Counted from the stretch's first letter, positions 31,390-40,072 are shown. The stretch: DNA of 64,000 nucleotides from Bhargavaea ginsengi (GCF_900109165.1 NZ_FNZF01000001.1:1022747-1086746); one strand, 5' to 3'. The notes: generated by a model from the letters alone, not told the origin. A program made the numbers and translations.

Positions 31390-31406
31390 GGTTATTTCAA
31401 GTAACC
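31390..31406. promoter_or_regulatory. Operator 2 of the catE/HxlR divergent pair
   Basis: GGTTA-N7-TAACC perfect dyad, 20 bp from operator 1 (arms from 31390 to 31406). Two sites two turns apart suit one regulator controlling both promoters. Confidence 0.55.
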
Positions 31407-31464
31407 GAATTACTTTCGAACAATTAATTCCTGTGATACACTAATTACAAGGAGTGAAAGCCAT

Positions 31465-31815
31465 ATGGTACAGCCAGAACTATGTCCCCGTTTTGAACAG
31501 GCGGTCGGTATGCTGAGCCGGCGGTGGAACGCACTGATCATCTTTTCCCTTCTGGGCGAATCTCAGCGGTTCTGCACGATGACCGAATCGATCGGCATCA
31601 GCAACCGGCTGCTGTCGGAGCGTCTGAAAGAGTTGGAGAAAGAAGGCATCGTGACAAGGGATGTCTATCCTGAAACCCCGGTACGCATTGAGTATAGCCT
31701 CACCGAAAAGGGGCGCGCGCTTGCACCGGTCATGCAGGAAATCCAGAGATGGTCGCAGGAATGGCTGCCCGTGCAGGAAGCTGTCCAAGACGAACAGGAA
31801 CCTTCCGTCCGCTAA
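31465..31815 (+). CDS. HxlR-family redox regulator (CatR/YodB-like)
   Basis: A 116-residue winged-helix protein. Cys7 in PELCPRFEQA is the conserved sensing cysteine of the YodB/CatR group; GISNRLLSERLKELEKEGIV is the recognition helix region and VRIEYSLTEKGRAL the wing. It should repress catE until quinones or diamide modify Cys7. Start ATG 31465 with AAGGAG upstream. Divergent to catE with two dyads in between. Confidence 0.9.
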   Translation: MVQPELCPRFEQAVGMLSRRWNALIIFSLLGESQRFCTMTESIGISNRLLSERLKELEKEGIVTRDVYPETPVRIEYSLTEKGRALAPVMQEIQRWSQEWLPVQEAVQDEQEPSVR

Positions 31816-32036
31816 GAAGTCACCCGGAGATTGTCATACAAACTGATTGAAACTGGAACCGACCGCCTGAGAAATCAGTGCAGGCCGGCTTCAGCGGATA
31901 TCAGTTTTTTTCTTGTTTCAGGCAGGATTATGCTAAATAAACCGCTTTTTTCGTCGCGCGATATATTGTATACCCCTTTTAATGGGTTTCATGTATAATG
32001 GATGTAATATAGTTTTCCGATTGGGGGAACGGAAAT
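31816..32036. other. Intergenic region before the GntR gene
   Basis: A -10 TATAAT is at 31994-31999, about 38 bp before the GntR start; -35 is unclear. No hairpin terminator with a T run was found for the HxlR gene. An ATTGTATAC element and ATGTATAAT flank the promoter and could be a GntR operator, but the match is loose. Confidence 0.4.
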
Positions 32037-32696
32037 ATGCCACTTCCTGCAGAATTATCCAAGCCGGTACGCATGACGGCAAAAGAGACCGCATTCAATC
32101 AGGTTCAAAGCTGGATCATAGACGGGACACTGCGTCCTGGTGAGAAATTAAACGATATGGAAATCGCCAAGGCGCTCGGCGTCAGCCGGACACCGGTCCG
32201 TGAGTCGCTGCAACTTCTTGAGACGCAGGGATTTGTAAAGATGTACCCCGGAAAAGCGACCCAAGTTACGGAAATTGATCCGGATGCGATCAATGACCTG
32301 CTTCCGCCGCTCGCTGTTCTTCAGGCACTGTCAGCGGAGCTTGCCATTCCCCATCTGACGGATGAGGTCATCAGCCGGCTTACCGAAACGAACGAACGCT
32401 TCGGACAGGCGATCTGGGGAGGCGATGAATTGTCCGCCATCCGCATCGACGAAGAGTTCCACCAGATTATCGTCGAAGCCGCGGGCAACCCATATATCAG
32501 CAGCATCGTCGGGAACCTGCAAGCTCATGTACGCCGGCAATTCTACCATGACGCCATCGTACTCCGGGAGCAGTCATACAAGGAACATACCGACATCATT
32601 CATGCCATGAAGGACGGGGATGCCGAAAAAGTGACCGGCATCATGACCAAAAACTGGCTCACCGCGATCGAAGAGCTCCGCGCACTGCGCGGCTAG
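32037..32696 (+). CDS. GntR-family (FCD) transcriptional regulator
   Basis: A 219-residue regulator: GntR winged helix at 10-75 (LRPGEKLNDMEIAKALGVSRTPVRESLQLLETQGFV) and an all-helical FCD effector domain (EEFHQIIVEAAGNPYI, then Arg and His residues in the metal/ligand pocket: HTDIIHAM). FCD members usually sense organic acids. Its target is not clear from the neighbourhood; the next gene is a branched-chain amino acid carrier transcribed convergently. Confidence 0.9.
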   Translation: MPLPAELSKPVRMTAKETAFNQVQSWIIDGTLRPGEKLNDMEIAKALGVSRTPVRESLQLLETQGFVKMYPGKATQVTEIDPDAINDLLPPLAVLQALSAELAIPHLTDEVISRLTETNERFGQAIWGGDELSAIRIDEEFHQIIVEAAGNPYISSIVGNLQAHVRRQFYHDAIVLREQSYKEHTDIIHAMKDGDAEKVTGIMTKNWLTAIEELRALRG

Positions 32697-32705
32697 TAAA
32701 CAAAT

Positions 32706-32747
32706 AATCCGCAGAGAGGCCGAATAGGCTTCCCTGCGGATTTTTTT
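32706..32747. terminator. Bidirectional terminator between the GntR and brnQ genes
   Basis: AATCCGCAG/CTGCGGATT with inner GGCC/GGC pairing, and T tract 32741-32747. Confidence 0.85.
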
Positions 32748-34104
32748 AATTCGATTGCTTTTCCGGGTCCGGTCCGATGATCTGGGCTATGATTCCGGTA
32801 ATAACCAGGGTGACCACTACAGGGATGAGCCAGCCCAATCCATCTGTGTAGAGCGGCAGATTGGCTGTGAGAAACTCATCAATCGGGACAAGCCAGCCAA
32901 ACTCCGTACCCAGCGATCCGGCGAGAGCTTTCAGCCCGTCGATGATTCCGATGACCAGTGCCATTGCCGTCGCCGCGACATAAACGAACCGGGCGTGATG
33001 GAACAGCTTCGATGTGAACGTCAGGAGCAGCAGCGAAATGGCCAGCGGGTACAAGAACATCAGCATCGGGATTGAGAATGTGATGATATTTGCCAGTCCG
33101 AAGTTGGCAATGGTGAAGGTGAACAATGTAAAGATCCACACAAACGCCTTATAGCTGACTTTCGGGAAAAGTGAATGGAAGTACTCTCCGTTGGCCGAGA
33201 TCAGCCCGATGGCTGTAGTCAGACAGGCCAAAATAATGACCACCGACATCAGAATTGTTCCAAACGACCCGAAGTAATGAGTGGCGGCACTGCTCAGCAC
33301 CGGCCCTCCGGTTTCGAATATACCGAACGGCTGGACGCTCGTCGCACCGATGTAGGCAATCCCGACATAGAGGACGGCAAGCAGCGAAATGGCGATTAGG
33401 CCGGCCTTGAAAGTAGCGCCGGTAATGGCTTTTCTCGATGTCATCCCCATGCCTTTGACCGCATTGATGACGATGATGGCAAATACCAGTGCTGCAATCG
33501 CATCCATCGTATTGTAGCCTTCCGTGAACCCTTTCGTGAATGCCCCTTCAACATAGCTTTCCGTTGCGGGCTGGATGGTTCCAAGCGGGCTGAAAATGGC
33601 CATGGCAATCAGAATGACGAGGATGATGACGATGCCGGGTGCCAGAACTTTTCCGACCCGATCGACGATTTTGGCCGGATTCAGAGAAAGCCATAGAGTA
33701 AGCGTAAAGAAAGCCAACGTAAACAGGAAAAGCGGAAGACTTCCCGCATCGGTGCCTACATACGGAGTGATGCCGATCTCATAAGCGACCGTTCCTGTCC
33801 TCGGCGCCGCGAAAAACGGGCCGATCGTCAGGTAAAGGATGGATGTGAACAGCACGCCGTAAAGCGGGTGAACACGGCCCGCCAATTCCTGCAGGTGATT
33901 GCTTCCGGAATAGCCGATGGCGATGACCCCGAGAAACGGAAGCCCGACTCCTGTGATCAGAAAACCGATAACCGCCGGCCACAGCTGATCACCCGAAAGC
34001 TGGCCAAGCTGTGCAGGAAAGATCAGGTTGCCGGCACCAAAGAACAGTGCAAACAGCATGGAACCTACGGCGATATAGTTGGAAAATGACATTTTTTCTT
34101 GCAT
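32746..34104 (-). CDS. brnQ: Branched-chain amino acid carrier BrnQ (copy 1)
   Basis: A 452-residue LIVCS-family Na- or H-coupled importer for leucine, isoleucine and valine with twelve helices. Visible: FALFFGAGNLIFPAQLGQLSG at helix 1, GVIAIGYSGSN, APRTGTVAYEIGI, and LSLNPAKIVDRVGKVLAPG. ATG 34104 (MQEKMSFSNY) aligns with copy 2 and has AAAGG upstream. The second BrnQ at 34597-35949 is very similar, with only one small gene in between: a tandem duplication. Confidence 0.94.
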   Translation of the reverse strand: MQEKMSFSNYIAVGSMLFALFFGAGNLIFPAQLGQLSGDQLWPAVIGFLITGVGLPFLGVIAIGYSGSNHLQELAGRVHPLYGVLFTSILYLTIGPFFAAPRTGTVAYEIGITPYVGTDAGSLPLFLFTLAFFTLTLWLSLNPAKIVDRVGKVLAPGIVIILVILIAMAIFSPLGTIQPATESYVEGAFTKGFTEGYNTMDAIAALVFAIIVINAVKGMGMTSRKAITGATFKAGLIAISLLAVLYVGIAYIGATSVQPFGIFETGGPVLSSAATHYFGSFGTILMSVVIILACLTTAIGLISANGEYFHSLFPKVSYKAFVWIFTLFTFTIANFGLANIITFSIPMLMFLYPLAISLLLLTFTSKLFHHARFVYVAATAMALVIGIIDGLKALAGSLGTEFGWLVPIDEFLTANLPLYTDGLGWLIPVVVTLVITGIIAQIIGPDPEKQSN

Positions 34105-34324
34105 AAGGTGCAATCCTTTCTGCCTGGTATGCTTTTTTTGCTGGAACACAAATATTTAAGACGATTCACTAAAATTCGACCAATGTTTTTCATCCTAATG
34201 TATTTCGCACCGGATTACAACTGACAAAGTCTGACTTTTGGATGGCATCTGTTTTTTCTGCGGTTTAGCATCCGTCCATACGGGAATATAACGGACAGAC
34301 GCACCACACAAGGAGGAAAACAAC

Positions 34325-34516
34325 ATGAATCGGAACAAGATGATGATGACTGCCCTCGGATTGGGTGCCGCTTATCTCATGCGAAACAAGGAATCTCGTG
34401 ACAAATTAAAAGGCCAGTTCAACGACTTTGCCGGAACAGCAAAGACCGGCGGCAACAGGCAGGCAACTGCAAGCAACAACAAAAAAGGCGGAATGCTCAC
34501 CAACTTCTTCAGCTGA
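34325..34516 (+). CDS. Small DUF3918-like protein, 63 aa
   Basis: A 63-residue basic protein, MNRNKMMMTALGLGAAYLMRNKESRDKL, then a Gly/Asn/Lys-rich tail. It resembles short DUF3918 (YrzQ-like) proteins of Bacillales; a short hydrophobic stretch at 9-19 may touch the membrane. AAGGAGG is placed well upstream of the ATG. It sits alone on the plus strand between two brnQ copies. Confidence 0.75.
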   Translation: MNRNKMMMTALGLGAAYLMRNKESRDKLKGQFNDFAGTAKTGGNRQATASNNKKGGMLTNFFS

Positions 34517-34548
34517 TGGGCATCACCTTGACCCGAAAATGAGCATAG

Positions 34549-34579
34549 AAAAACCGGCGGAGCTTGTCCGCCGGTTTTT
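34549..34579. terminator. Bidirectional terminator between the DUF3918-like gene and brnQ copy 2
   Basis: Perfect 13-bp arms AAAAACCGGCGGA/TCCGCCGGTTTTT, loop GCTTG. Confidence 0.92.
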
Positions 34580-34596
34580 GTTGTATTTGGTTAAAA

Positions 34597-35949
34597 TCAG
34601 GCTTCCGCTGTGTTGGCTGCAGGCCCCATTACCCGTGCGATGATTCCTGTGAGGATCATAACGACCACCACCGGGATCAGCCATCCGAGTCCGTCCGTAT
34701 AGAAAGGAAGGTAGGCAGTGTAGAAATCGACTACCGGCTGGAGCCAGGCAAATTCTGTTCCAAGCGTACCCGCGAGTGCCTTCAGGCCATCAACAATTCC
34801 GATGGCAAAGGCCACAATCGTCGCCGACACATAGACGAGGCGCGAATGATTAAACAGCTTTGAAGTGAACGCCATCAGAATCAGGGAGATTGCCAGCGGG
34901 TAAAGCAACATGAGAACCGGAATCGAATAGGTGATGATATTCGCGAGTCCGAAGTTCGATACGACAAACGTGAACGTCGTGAAGATAATGACAAATACCT
35001 TATAGCTGATGTTCGGGAACAGCGAGTGGAAATACTCGGCGTTCGCAATCATCAGGCCGATCGCCGTCGTCATGCAAGACAGAATGATGACGATCGCGAG
35101 AAGCGCCGTGCCGGCTGCTCCGAAGAAGTGCTCGGCTCCGCTGCTGAGGACCGGACCTCCTGTCTCGAACAAGCCGTACTGCTCGACACTGGTGGCACCG
35201 ATGTAGGCAATGCCGACATAAAGGATTCCGAGAAGGGATGAAGCCACTACACCGGCCTTGAAAGTCGCATTCAGAATGCCTTTGTTTGTCTTCATACCCA
35301 TTGCTTTTACTGCTTTAATGACAATAATGGCAAAAACCAGGGCAGCAATGGCATCCATCGTATTGTAGCCCTCTGTGAACCCTTTCGCGAACGGGTTGCC
35401 GACATACCCTTCCGTTGCCGGCTGGATGGCACCCATTGGATTAACAATGGCTGCCCCGATCATGACAATCAGAAGAACGACAATTCCGGGTGCGAGGATT
35501 TTGCCGACCCGGTCGACGATTTTAGCCGGATTCAGCGAAAGCCATAGCACTAGAGAGAAGAAGACAACTGTAAACAGCAACAGCGCCAGCGGGCCGGAAC
35601 CTGCATAAGGCGTGATTCCGATTTCAAAAGCAACAGTTCCCGTACGGGGTGCCGCAAAAAATGGCCCGATCGTGAGGTATAAAACAGAAGTAAAGATGAC
35701 TGCGTATAACGGATGGATTCGGCTTGCAAGATCTTGCAAGTTACTGCTTGCAGAATATCCGATGGCGATGACGCCCAGGAACGGGAGTCCCACTCCTGTG
35801 ATGAGGAAGCCAATGATGGCAGGCCAGAAGTTCTCGCCGGCTAATTGGCCGAGCTGCGCAGGGAAAATCAGGTTTCCTGCTCCGAAGAACAAAGCGAACA
35901 ACATCACACCGACAGCTACATACTTGGAAAACGACATACTTTCTTTCAT
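34597..35949 (-). CDS. brnQ: Branched-chain amino acid carrier BrnQ (copy 2)
   Basis: A 450-residue paralogue of the 32746-34104 protein with nearly the same motifs (FALFFGAGNLIFPAQLGQLAG, GVIAIGYSASSN, LSLNPAKIVDRVGKILAPG). Differences are concentrated in the loop after helix 5 (PYAGSGPLALLL versus PYVGTDAGSLPLFL) and the C-terminus. Starts at ATG 35949 (MKESMSFSKY) with AAAGGG upstream. A single gene in its own unit. Confidence 0.94.
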   Translation of the reverse strand: MKESMSFSKYVAVGVMLFALFFGAGNLIFPAQLGQLAGENFWPAIIGFLITGVGLPFLGVIAIGYSASSNLQDLASRIHPLYAVIFTSVLYLTIGPFFAAPRTGTVAFEIGITPYAGSGPLALLLFTVVFFSLVLWLSLNPAKIVDRVGKILAPGIVVLLIVMIGAAIVNPMGAIQPATEGYVGNPFAKGFTEGYNTMDAIAALVFAIIVIKAVKAMGMKTNKGILNATFKAGVVASSLLGILYVGIAYIGATSVEQYGLFETGGPVLSSGAEHFFGAAGTALLAIVIILSCMTTAIGLMIANAEYFHSLFPNISYKVFVIIFTTFTFVVSNFGLANIITYSIPVLMLLYPLAISLILMAFTSKLFNHSRLVYVSATIVAFAIGIVDGLKALAGTLGTEFAWLQPVVDFYTAYLPFYTDGLGWLIPVVVVMILTGIIARVMGPAANTAEA

Positions 35950-36116
35950 GAGGATTAAACCCTTTCTCTTGGTGTATTTAATATTCCGAAAGTTTTAAAA
36001 GAGGTGATGTTTATTATCCTACTATCGATTCATGAAGAATGCAATATATTAGTGTGAAATTTTATCAGAATTTTTAAAGTTGGCCGTTTCTATATAACAA
36101 AAGCTTTCTGATTTCA

Positions 36117-36149
36117 ACAAAAATAGCGGTTCCCCATACCGGGAACCGC
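36117..36149 (-). terminator. Terminator of tatC
   Basis: GCGGTTCCC/GGGAACCGC, 9 bp, then TATTTTT on the minus strand. Confidence 0.88.
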
Positions 36150-36166
36150 CACAGTTATTTATTCGC

Positions 36167-37090
36167 TTATTCCGCTATAGCTGTGCTTTGCTGCCTTCGT
36201 TCGGCCCGCCGGACCAGCCAAATACTCGATTCATACAAGATCGCCATCGGTATGAGGACGAGCAGCTGGCTGATAAAGTCTGGGGGTGTAATCAGGGCCG
36301 AGACGACGGCAAGCGAGACATAGGACCATTTACGGACCTTTTTCATCGTATCCGCTGTCAGCAATCCGATTGACCCAAGGAAAAGTGCAACAATCGGAAG
36401 CTCGAACATCAGTCCGACAGGCATTGTCGTCATGAGCAGGAACCTCATATACTCCTGCGCAGAAACCATGATGTCGAAATTGGCCGCTCCGAAACCGAGG
36501 AGGAACTCATAGCTTAGCGGGTGGATAATAAAGTAACCAAACGCTACGCCCCCGAGAAAGAGCAACAGCATCGCCGGGGAATACAGCCCGATAAACTTCG
36601 CTTCGTTATCATTCAGTCCCGGTTTAACAAACTGCCAGATAAAGTGGCAGAGGAGCGGAAGCGAGAGACCCAGGGCAATCGCTGCCGACATGGTCATGTA
36701 AAACTTCACAACTTCAAGGGGGCCAAGGATGACCAGGTCATGACCCTTTGTGACATACGGAAACCACAGGTTGATTGTCGAAAAAACCGTAATGAACACA
36801 AGCAGGAAAACACTGATGCCTTTGACCAGTGACTTCCTGAGGTCGGTGAGATGGGTGAGATAGCCTTCTCCCTCCCCGTCCGCAGGTTTTCCCGGAGGCA
36901 GATTTTCTGGAGGCGGTGACCCGGCGCCCTGCTCCTGGGCTGCCTGGACAAGCGTTTCCGCAGTTGCCTCCTCTTCCGCCGCTTCTTCGGACATTGTGCC
37001 CCGCTTCTCGATTTCGGCCTTTTTCGCCTCGGCTTTCCGTTTGTCGACCGGGCTGAGTGCGGCACTATAATCATTACCGTACGGATCCAT
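36167..37090 (-). CDS. tatC: TatC, Sec-independent translocase core, with long acidic N-terminal extension
   Basis: A 307-residue TatC. The conserved domain starts at about residue 75 (YLTHLTDLRKSLVKG) and has six helices with GPLEVVKFYMTMSAAIALGLSLP, FVKPGLNDNEAK, FGYFIIHP and PPDFISQLLVLIPMAILYE. Usual length is 240-260, so the first ~75 residues (charged, with SEEAAEEEATAE and a proline-rich part) are an extension. ATG 37090 has AGGAAG eight bases upstream and is preferred; ATG 36994 is a shorter option but has a weaker site. It follows tatA by 97 bp, in line with a Tat-signal substrate operon upstream. Confidence 0.93.
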   Translation of the reverse strand: MDPYGNDYSAALSPVDKRKAEAKKAEIEKRGTMSEEAAEEEATAETLVQAAQEQGAGSPPPENLPPGKPADGEGEGYLTHLTDLRKSLVKGISVFLLVFITVFSTINLWFPYVTKGHDLVILGPLEVVKFYMTMSAAIALGLSLPLLCHFIWQFVKPGLNDNEAKFIGLYSPAMLLLFLGGVAFGYFIIHPLSYEFLLGFGAANFDIMVSAQEYMRFLLMTTMPVGLMFELPIVALFLGSIGLLTADTMKKVRKWSYVSLAVVSALITPPDFISQLLVLIPMAILYESSIWLVRRAERRQQSTAIAE

Positions 37091-37187
37091 ATCGATCACT
37101 TCCTGTCTTTGAACGCCTCAATTACAGAGAAGCGCCAAAAACGGCAGACCGGTCCAAAGCCGCCGGGCGGCCCGGCCGGTCATGCCG

Positions 37188-37397
37188 TCACGCTTCTTTA
37201 CGCTCTTCTTTCAATTCTTCTTTTCTCGGCTTGTCATCATCGTCCTCCATGATGTCCTTTGCCGACTTCTTGAACTCGGACAGCGTCTTGCCGACAGCCG
37301 AACCGACTTCCGGAAGCTTTCTCGGACCGAACAGGATCAGGATGATGACGAGGATGATGATCAGCCCCGGAACACCGATGCTTGCGATTCCACCCAT
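37188..37397 (-). CDS. tatA: TatA/E, Sec-independent translocase pore subunit
   Basis: A 69-residue protein: one membrane helix ([17 protein letters not shown]), the FGP motif, then an amphipathic helix ([23 protein letters not shown]) and a charged tail. It forms the translocation pore with TatC. It is encoded directly before tatC; a structured repeat (37487-37579) lies between it and the upstream oxidoreductase operon. Confidence 0.95.
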   Translation of the reverse strand: MGGIASIGVPGLIIILVIILILFGPRKLPEVGSAVGKTLSEFKKSAKDIMEDDDDKPRKEELKEERKEA

Positions 37398-37486
37398 GCG
37401 GATCGCCTCCTTTTAAGGTTAAACTTCCTCTATTCAGGGACGGCTAAACCTCCCCCGCCTTCCGCACTTAGACTTATCCGGCTTCT

Positions 37487-37579
37487 GGCGGCAGCTCCTC
37501 GGGTCATAAGCCGTTCCGCTCCGCGGGGCTGGCCCCGCTGCACAGACCGTCTTATGCCTGTCGGAGCTGAACAGCCGCC
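37487..37579. repeat. Palindromic repeat element, copy A (between tatA and the GMC oxidoreductase gene)
   Basis: A ~93-bp imperfect palindrome with nested stems: GGCGGC/GCCGCC (37487-37492, 37574-37579), AGCTCC/GGAGCT (37493-37498, 37563-37568), CATAAG/CTTATG (37505-37510, 37551-37556) and a central GCGGGGC-TG-GCCCCGC (37523-37538). A second copy is at 63605-63697. Spacings of the inner parts are identical (12 and 12 bp) and sequence differences are compensatory. No T run, so not a terminator. Confidence 0.85.
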
Positions 37580-37587
37580 ATCAGCAC

Positions 37588-39300
37588 TTAAACCAGCGAG
37601 CCGCCTTCTTTGCTGTATTTGATGATGCCTTCTGCGCAGCGGTAGGCAAGAGCGCCGACTGTGCCGGTCGGGTTGTAGCCGCCGTTGTGGGCGAAGTTCC
37701 CCGCGCCGACAACGAAGAGGTTTTCCACATCCCAGTGCTGCAGGTAGTTGTTGACTACGCTGGTTGCCGGGTCGGCACCCATGATGGTGCCGCCTGTGTT
37801 GTGAGTGGTCTGGTAAGGCACAATATCGTAGTCTGTGATCGGCGCGCGGCCGACTGCCTGCTTGGCGCCCATTGCTTCAATGATTTCAGTCGCTTTTTCG
37901 GAAATGTATTTGTGAAGTGCTCTGTCCTGATCTGTGAAGTTATAGGTCAACTGCAAGAGTGGTACTCCATAGGCATCCTTATACGTCGGATCGAGTGCGA
38001 GATAATTTTGCCGATGAGGTATTGACGCGCCTTGCGCCCCGACATTGAGTGTCCTCGTATAGTTTTCGATAGATGCCTTCTTGAATTCCGATCCCCAAGC
38101 CGGCGTATCCGGCGGAACCGGGTTCGATGCGATTGGACGCGAACCGGTCTGGGTGAGCGACAGACTTCCGCCATGAATGAAGTCCAAATCTCCGTGATCA
38201 AAGTTGTCGCCGTTAAAGTCATCAATGGTCATGCCGAGCGAGCCAGCTCCCATGAACGTGTTGAACTGCTCATCAAAGAAGCCCGTCGCTCCAGGGAGGA
38301 CTTGGTAGCAGTAGTTCTTGCCCAGCGTGCCGCGTCCTGTTTCCGGGTTATACATCTCACCGATGTTGGACACCATGAGGAGCTTGGCGTTATTCATAAC
38401 GTAACTTGTCAGAACCACAGATTCGGCCGGCTGGATAAATTCTTCTCCGGACATCCAGTTGATATAGCGGACCCCCGTTGCCTTGCCGCCCTCATGGAGT
38501 ACTTCTACAACATTCGAATGGAAGCGAATCTCGTAATTGCCGGTTTCCCTGGCTGCCGGGATGACCGTGATTTCAGGAGAGGTTTTTGCACCATATTCAC
38601 AACCGAAACGCTCACAGAAGCCGCAGTACATGCAGGCATTGATCGTCTGTCCGTCCGGGTTCGTGTATGCTTCCGAGAGATTGGCGGAAGGAAGCATGAA
38701 CGGGGAATAACCGAGATCGCTCGTCGCCTTTTCAAATTTCTCCAGCACCGGGGTCTTCTTCATTGGGGGTGTCGGATACGGGTTGGAGCGTTTACCGGCA
38801 AACGGGTTTTTGTCCTCGCCAGAAATCCCCGCAGTATACTCGAATTTATCAAAATACGGCTCCAGTTCGTCGTATGTAATTCCCCAGTCCTGGAGCTGGT
38901 AATCCGGGCCCAGCTTGTTTGCGCCATACTTCTGTTCGGTCATCGTCTTGATTTCAAAATCATACGGAAGGAAGCGCCACGTCTGTCCGTTCCAGTGTGT
39001 GCCCGCGCCGCCAAGACCTTCTCCGAGAAGGAATGAGCCCATTGTCCTCATCGGAAGCGCGCGCTGGTCCGGACGGTTACGGAATGTGATGGTCTCTTTT
39101 GACAGGTCCTGCATGAGTTCGTAGCGGATCGCATAGCGATACTCATCGTGCACCCGGAGGAAATCTTCGGTTCCCCGTTCCCGTCCCCTCTCAATGCTTA
39201 CGACTTTCAGACCTGCTTTTGCCGCCTCCGCAGCAATGATGCCGCCCGTCCAGCCTGCACCGACCGTTACGACATCTACCTTATCCAATGTTGTCGCCAT
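37588..39300 (-). CDS. GMC-family oxidoreductase, gluconate 2-dehydrogenase large-subunit type
   Basis: A 570-residue FAD-dependent oxidoreductase. FAD-binding VGAGWTGGIIAAEAAKAG starts at residue 13; the large body includes CMYCGFCERFGCEYGAK (Cys-rich, as in flavoprotein subunits of membrane dehydrogenases) and ends HNGGYNPTGTVGALAYR with the GMC C-terminal His region. It oxidises a sugar or sugar acid. It has no signal peptide of its own; its partner, the Tat-signal protein encoded just upstream (16 bp), would carry it across the membrane. Substrate (gluconate or other) is not determinable. Confidence 0.9.
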   Translation of the reverse strand: MATTLDKVDVVTVGAGWTGGIIAAEAAKAGLKVVSIERGRERGTEDFLRVHDEYRYAIRYELMQDLSKETITFRNRPDQRALPMRTMGSFLLGEGLGGAGTHWNGQTWRFLPYDFEIKTMTEQKYGANKLGPDYQLQDWGITYDELEPYFDKFEYTAGISGEDKNPFAGKRSNPYPTPPMKKTPVLEKFEKATSDLGYSPFMLPSANLSEAYTNPDGQTINACMYCGFCERFGCEYGAKTSPEITVIPAARETGNYEIRFHSNVVEVLHEGGKATGVRYINWMSGEEFIQPAESVVLTSYVMNNAKLLMVSNIGEMYNPETGRGTLGKNYCYQVLPGATGFFDEQFNTFMGAGSLGMTIDDFNGDNFDHGDLDFIHGGSLSLTQTGSRPIASNPVPPDTPAWGSEFKKASIENYTRTLNVGAQGASIPHRQNYLALDPTYKDAYGVPLLQLTYNFTDQDRALHKYISEKATEIIEAMGAKQAVGRAPITDYDIVPYQTTHNTGGTIMGADPATSVVNNYLQHWDVENLFVVGAGNFAHNGGYNPTGTVGALAYRCAEGIIKYSKEGGSLV

Positions 39301-39316
39301 TTAATTCCCCTCCTAA

Positions 39317-40072
39317 TCAGTGATTCCCGCCAAGGGACTGAGGATCGATTTCTTGGAATTCCTTGCTATCGATCTTGTCGATGTAAGAAGCCTGGTGGCC
39401 AGGGAAGTTCTTCATCTTCCAGCCTTCCATGCCCACATTGCCTCCGTACATCGGATCGGAGTAGGCACCTTCCAGAACCGCCGACCGGAGAAGCCTGAAG
39501 AAGAAGCCTGCGGTTACGCCTTCCATCTCGACCTCGTCTTTCTGGAAAGCAGTGATGATTTCATCCATCTGATCGCCTTCCAGTTCGGTGAAGCTTTTCT
39601 CGAACCGGCTCTGTGCCTCCTGCTCCATTTTCTTAATACCCTGGAGGAAGATTTCCTTGCGACGGAGACGGCTCTGGTAGCCCTGTGTCACTTCACCGCC
39701 GTTGAATGGACCCTGCATGTATTCCCGTTCGTTGTTTCCGTACGCACCGGCCAGCTGATGGTCGATAAAATACGGCACTCCGAGTCCGATGGCACCGGGT
39801 CCGAGGTCGTCCTCGGGGAAGATCCGCTCCGTCGCCTCTGAAAGGACATTGAAGTCATGGTCGTTCGTGAAGAACATCCGGCCGCCAGGTGAGCCTGCCG
39901 TCTGGTCAGCCCTGCCCCCGCTCCGTTCCTCTTCATCGGTCGCTGTACCGCCGTCCTTTGCGTTGTATCCGATCAGACCGCCGATGACACCGCCGCCGAC
40001 CAGAGCACCTGTCGCGACGCCTGCCGTCTTGAGAAAATCGCGACGGGAGACGTCTTTCTTTTCATCCGCCAT
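39317..40072 (-). CDS. Gluconate 2-dehydrogenase subunit 3 family protein with Tat signal
   Basis: A 251-residue protein with an N-terminal Tat signal: SRRDFLKTAG with twin Arg, then a hydrophobic glycine-rich segment (VATGALVGGGVIGGLIGY). The mature part matches gluconate 2-dehydrogenase subunit 3 (NVLSEATERIFPEDDLGPGAIGLGVPYFID). It partners the GMC-type flavoprotein encoded downstream and likely takes that subunit through the Tat pore. ATG 40072 (MADEKK) has AAAGGAGG nine bases upstream; the open frame to 40162 is not supported. TatA and TatC follow on the same strand. Confidence 0.92.
   Translation of the reverse strand: MADEKKDVSRRDFLKTAGVATGALVGGGVIGGLIGYNAKDGGTATDEEERSGGRADQTAGSPGGRMFFTNDHDFNVLSEATERIFPEDDLGPGAIGLGVPYFIDHQLAGAYGNNEREYMQGPFNGGEVTQGYQSRLRRKEIFLQGIKKMEQEAQSRFEKSFTELEGDQMDEIITAFQKDEVEMEGVTAGFFFRLLRSAVLEGAYSDPMYGGNVGMEGWKMKNFPGHQASYIDKIDSKEFQEIDPQSLGGNH

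Noticed and set aside
37487..37579. Terminator between the oxidoreductase and tat genes
   Set aside because: Long palindrome but no T tract on either side, and the same element occurs inside an rRNA spacer.
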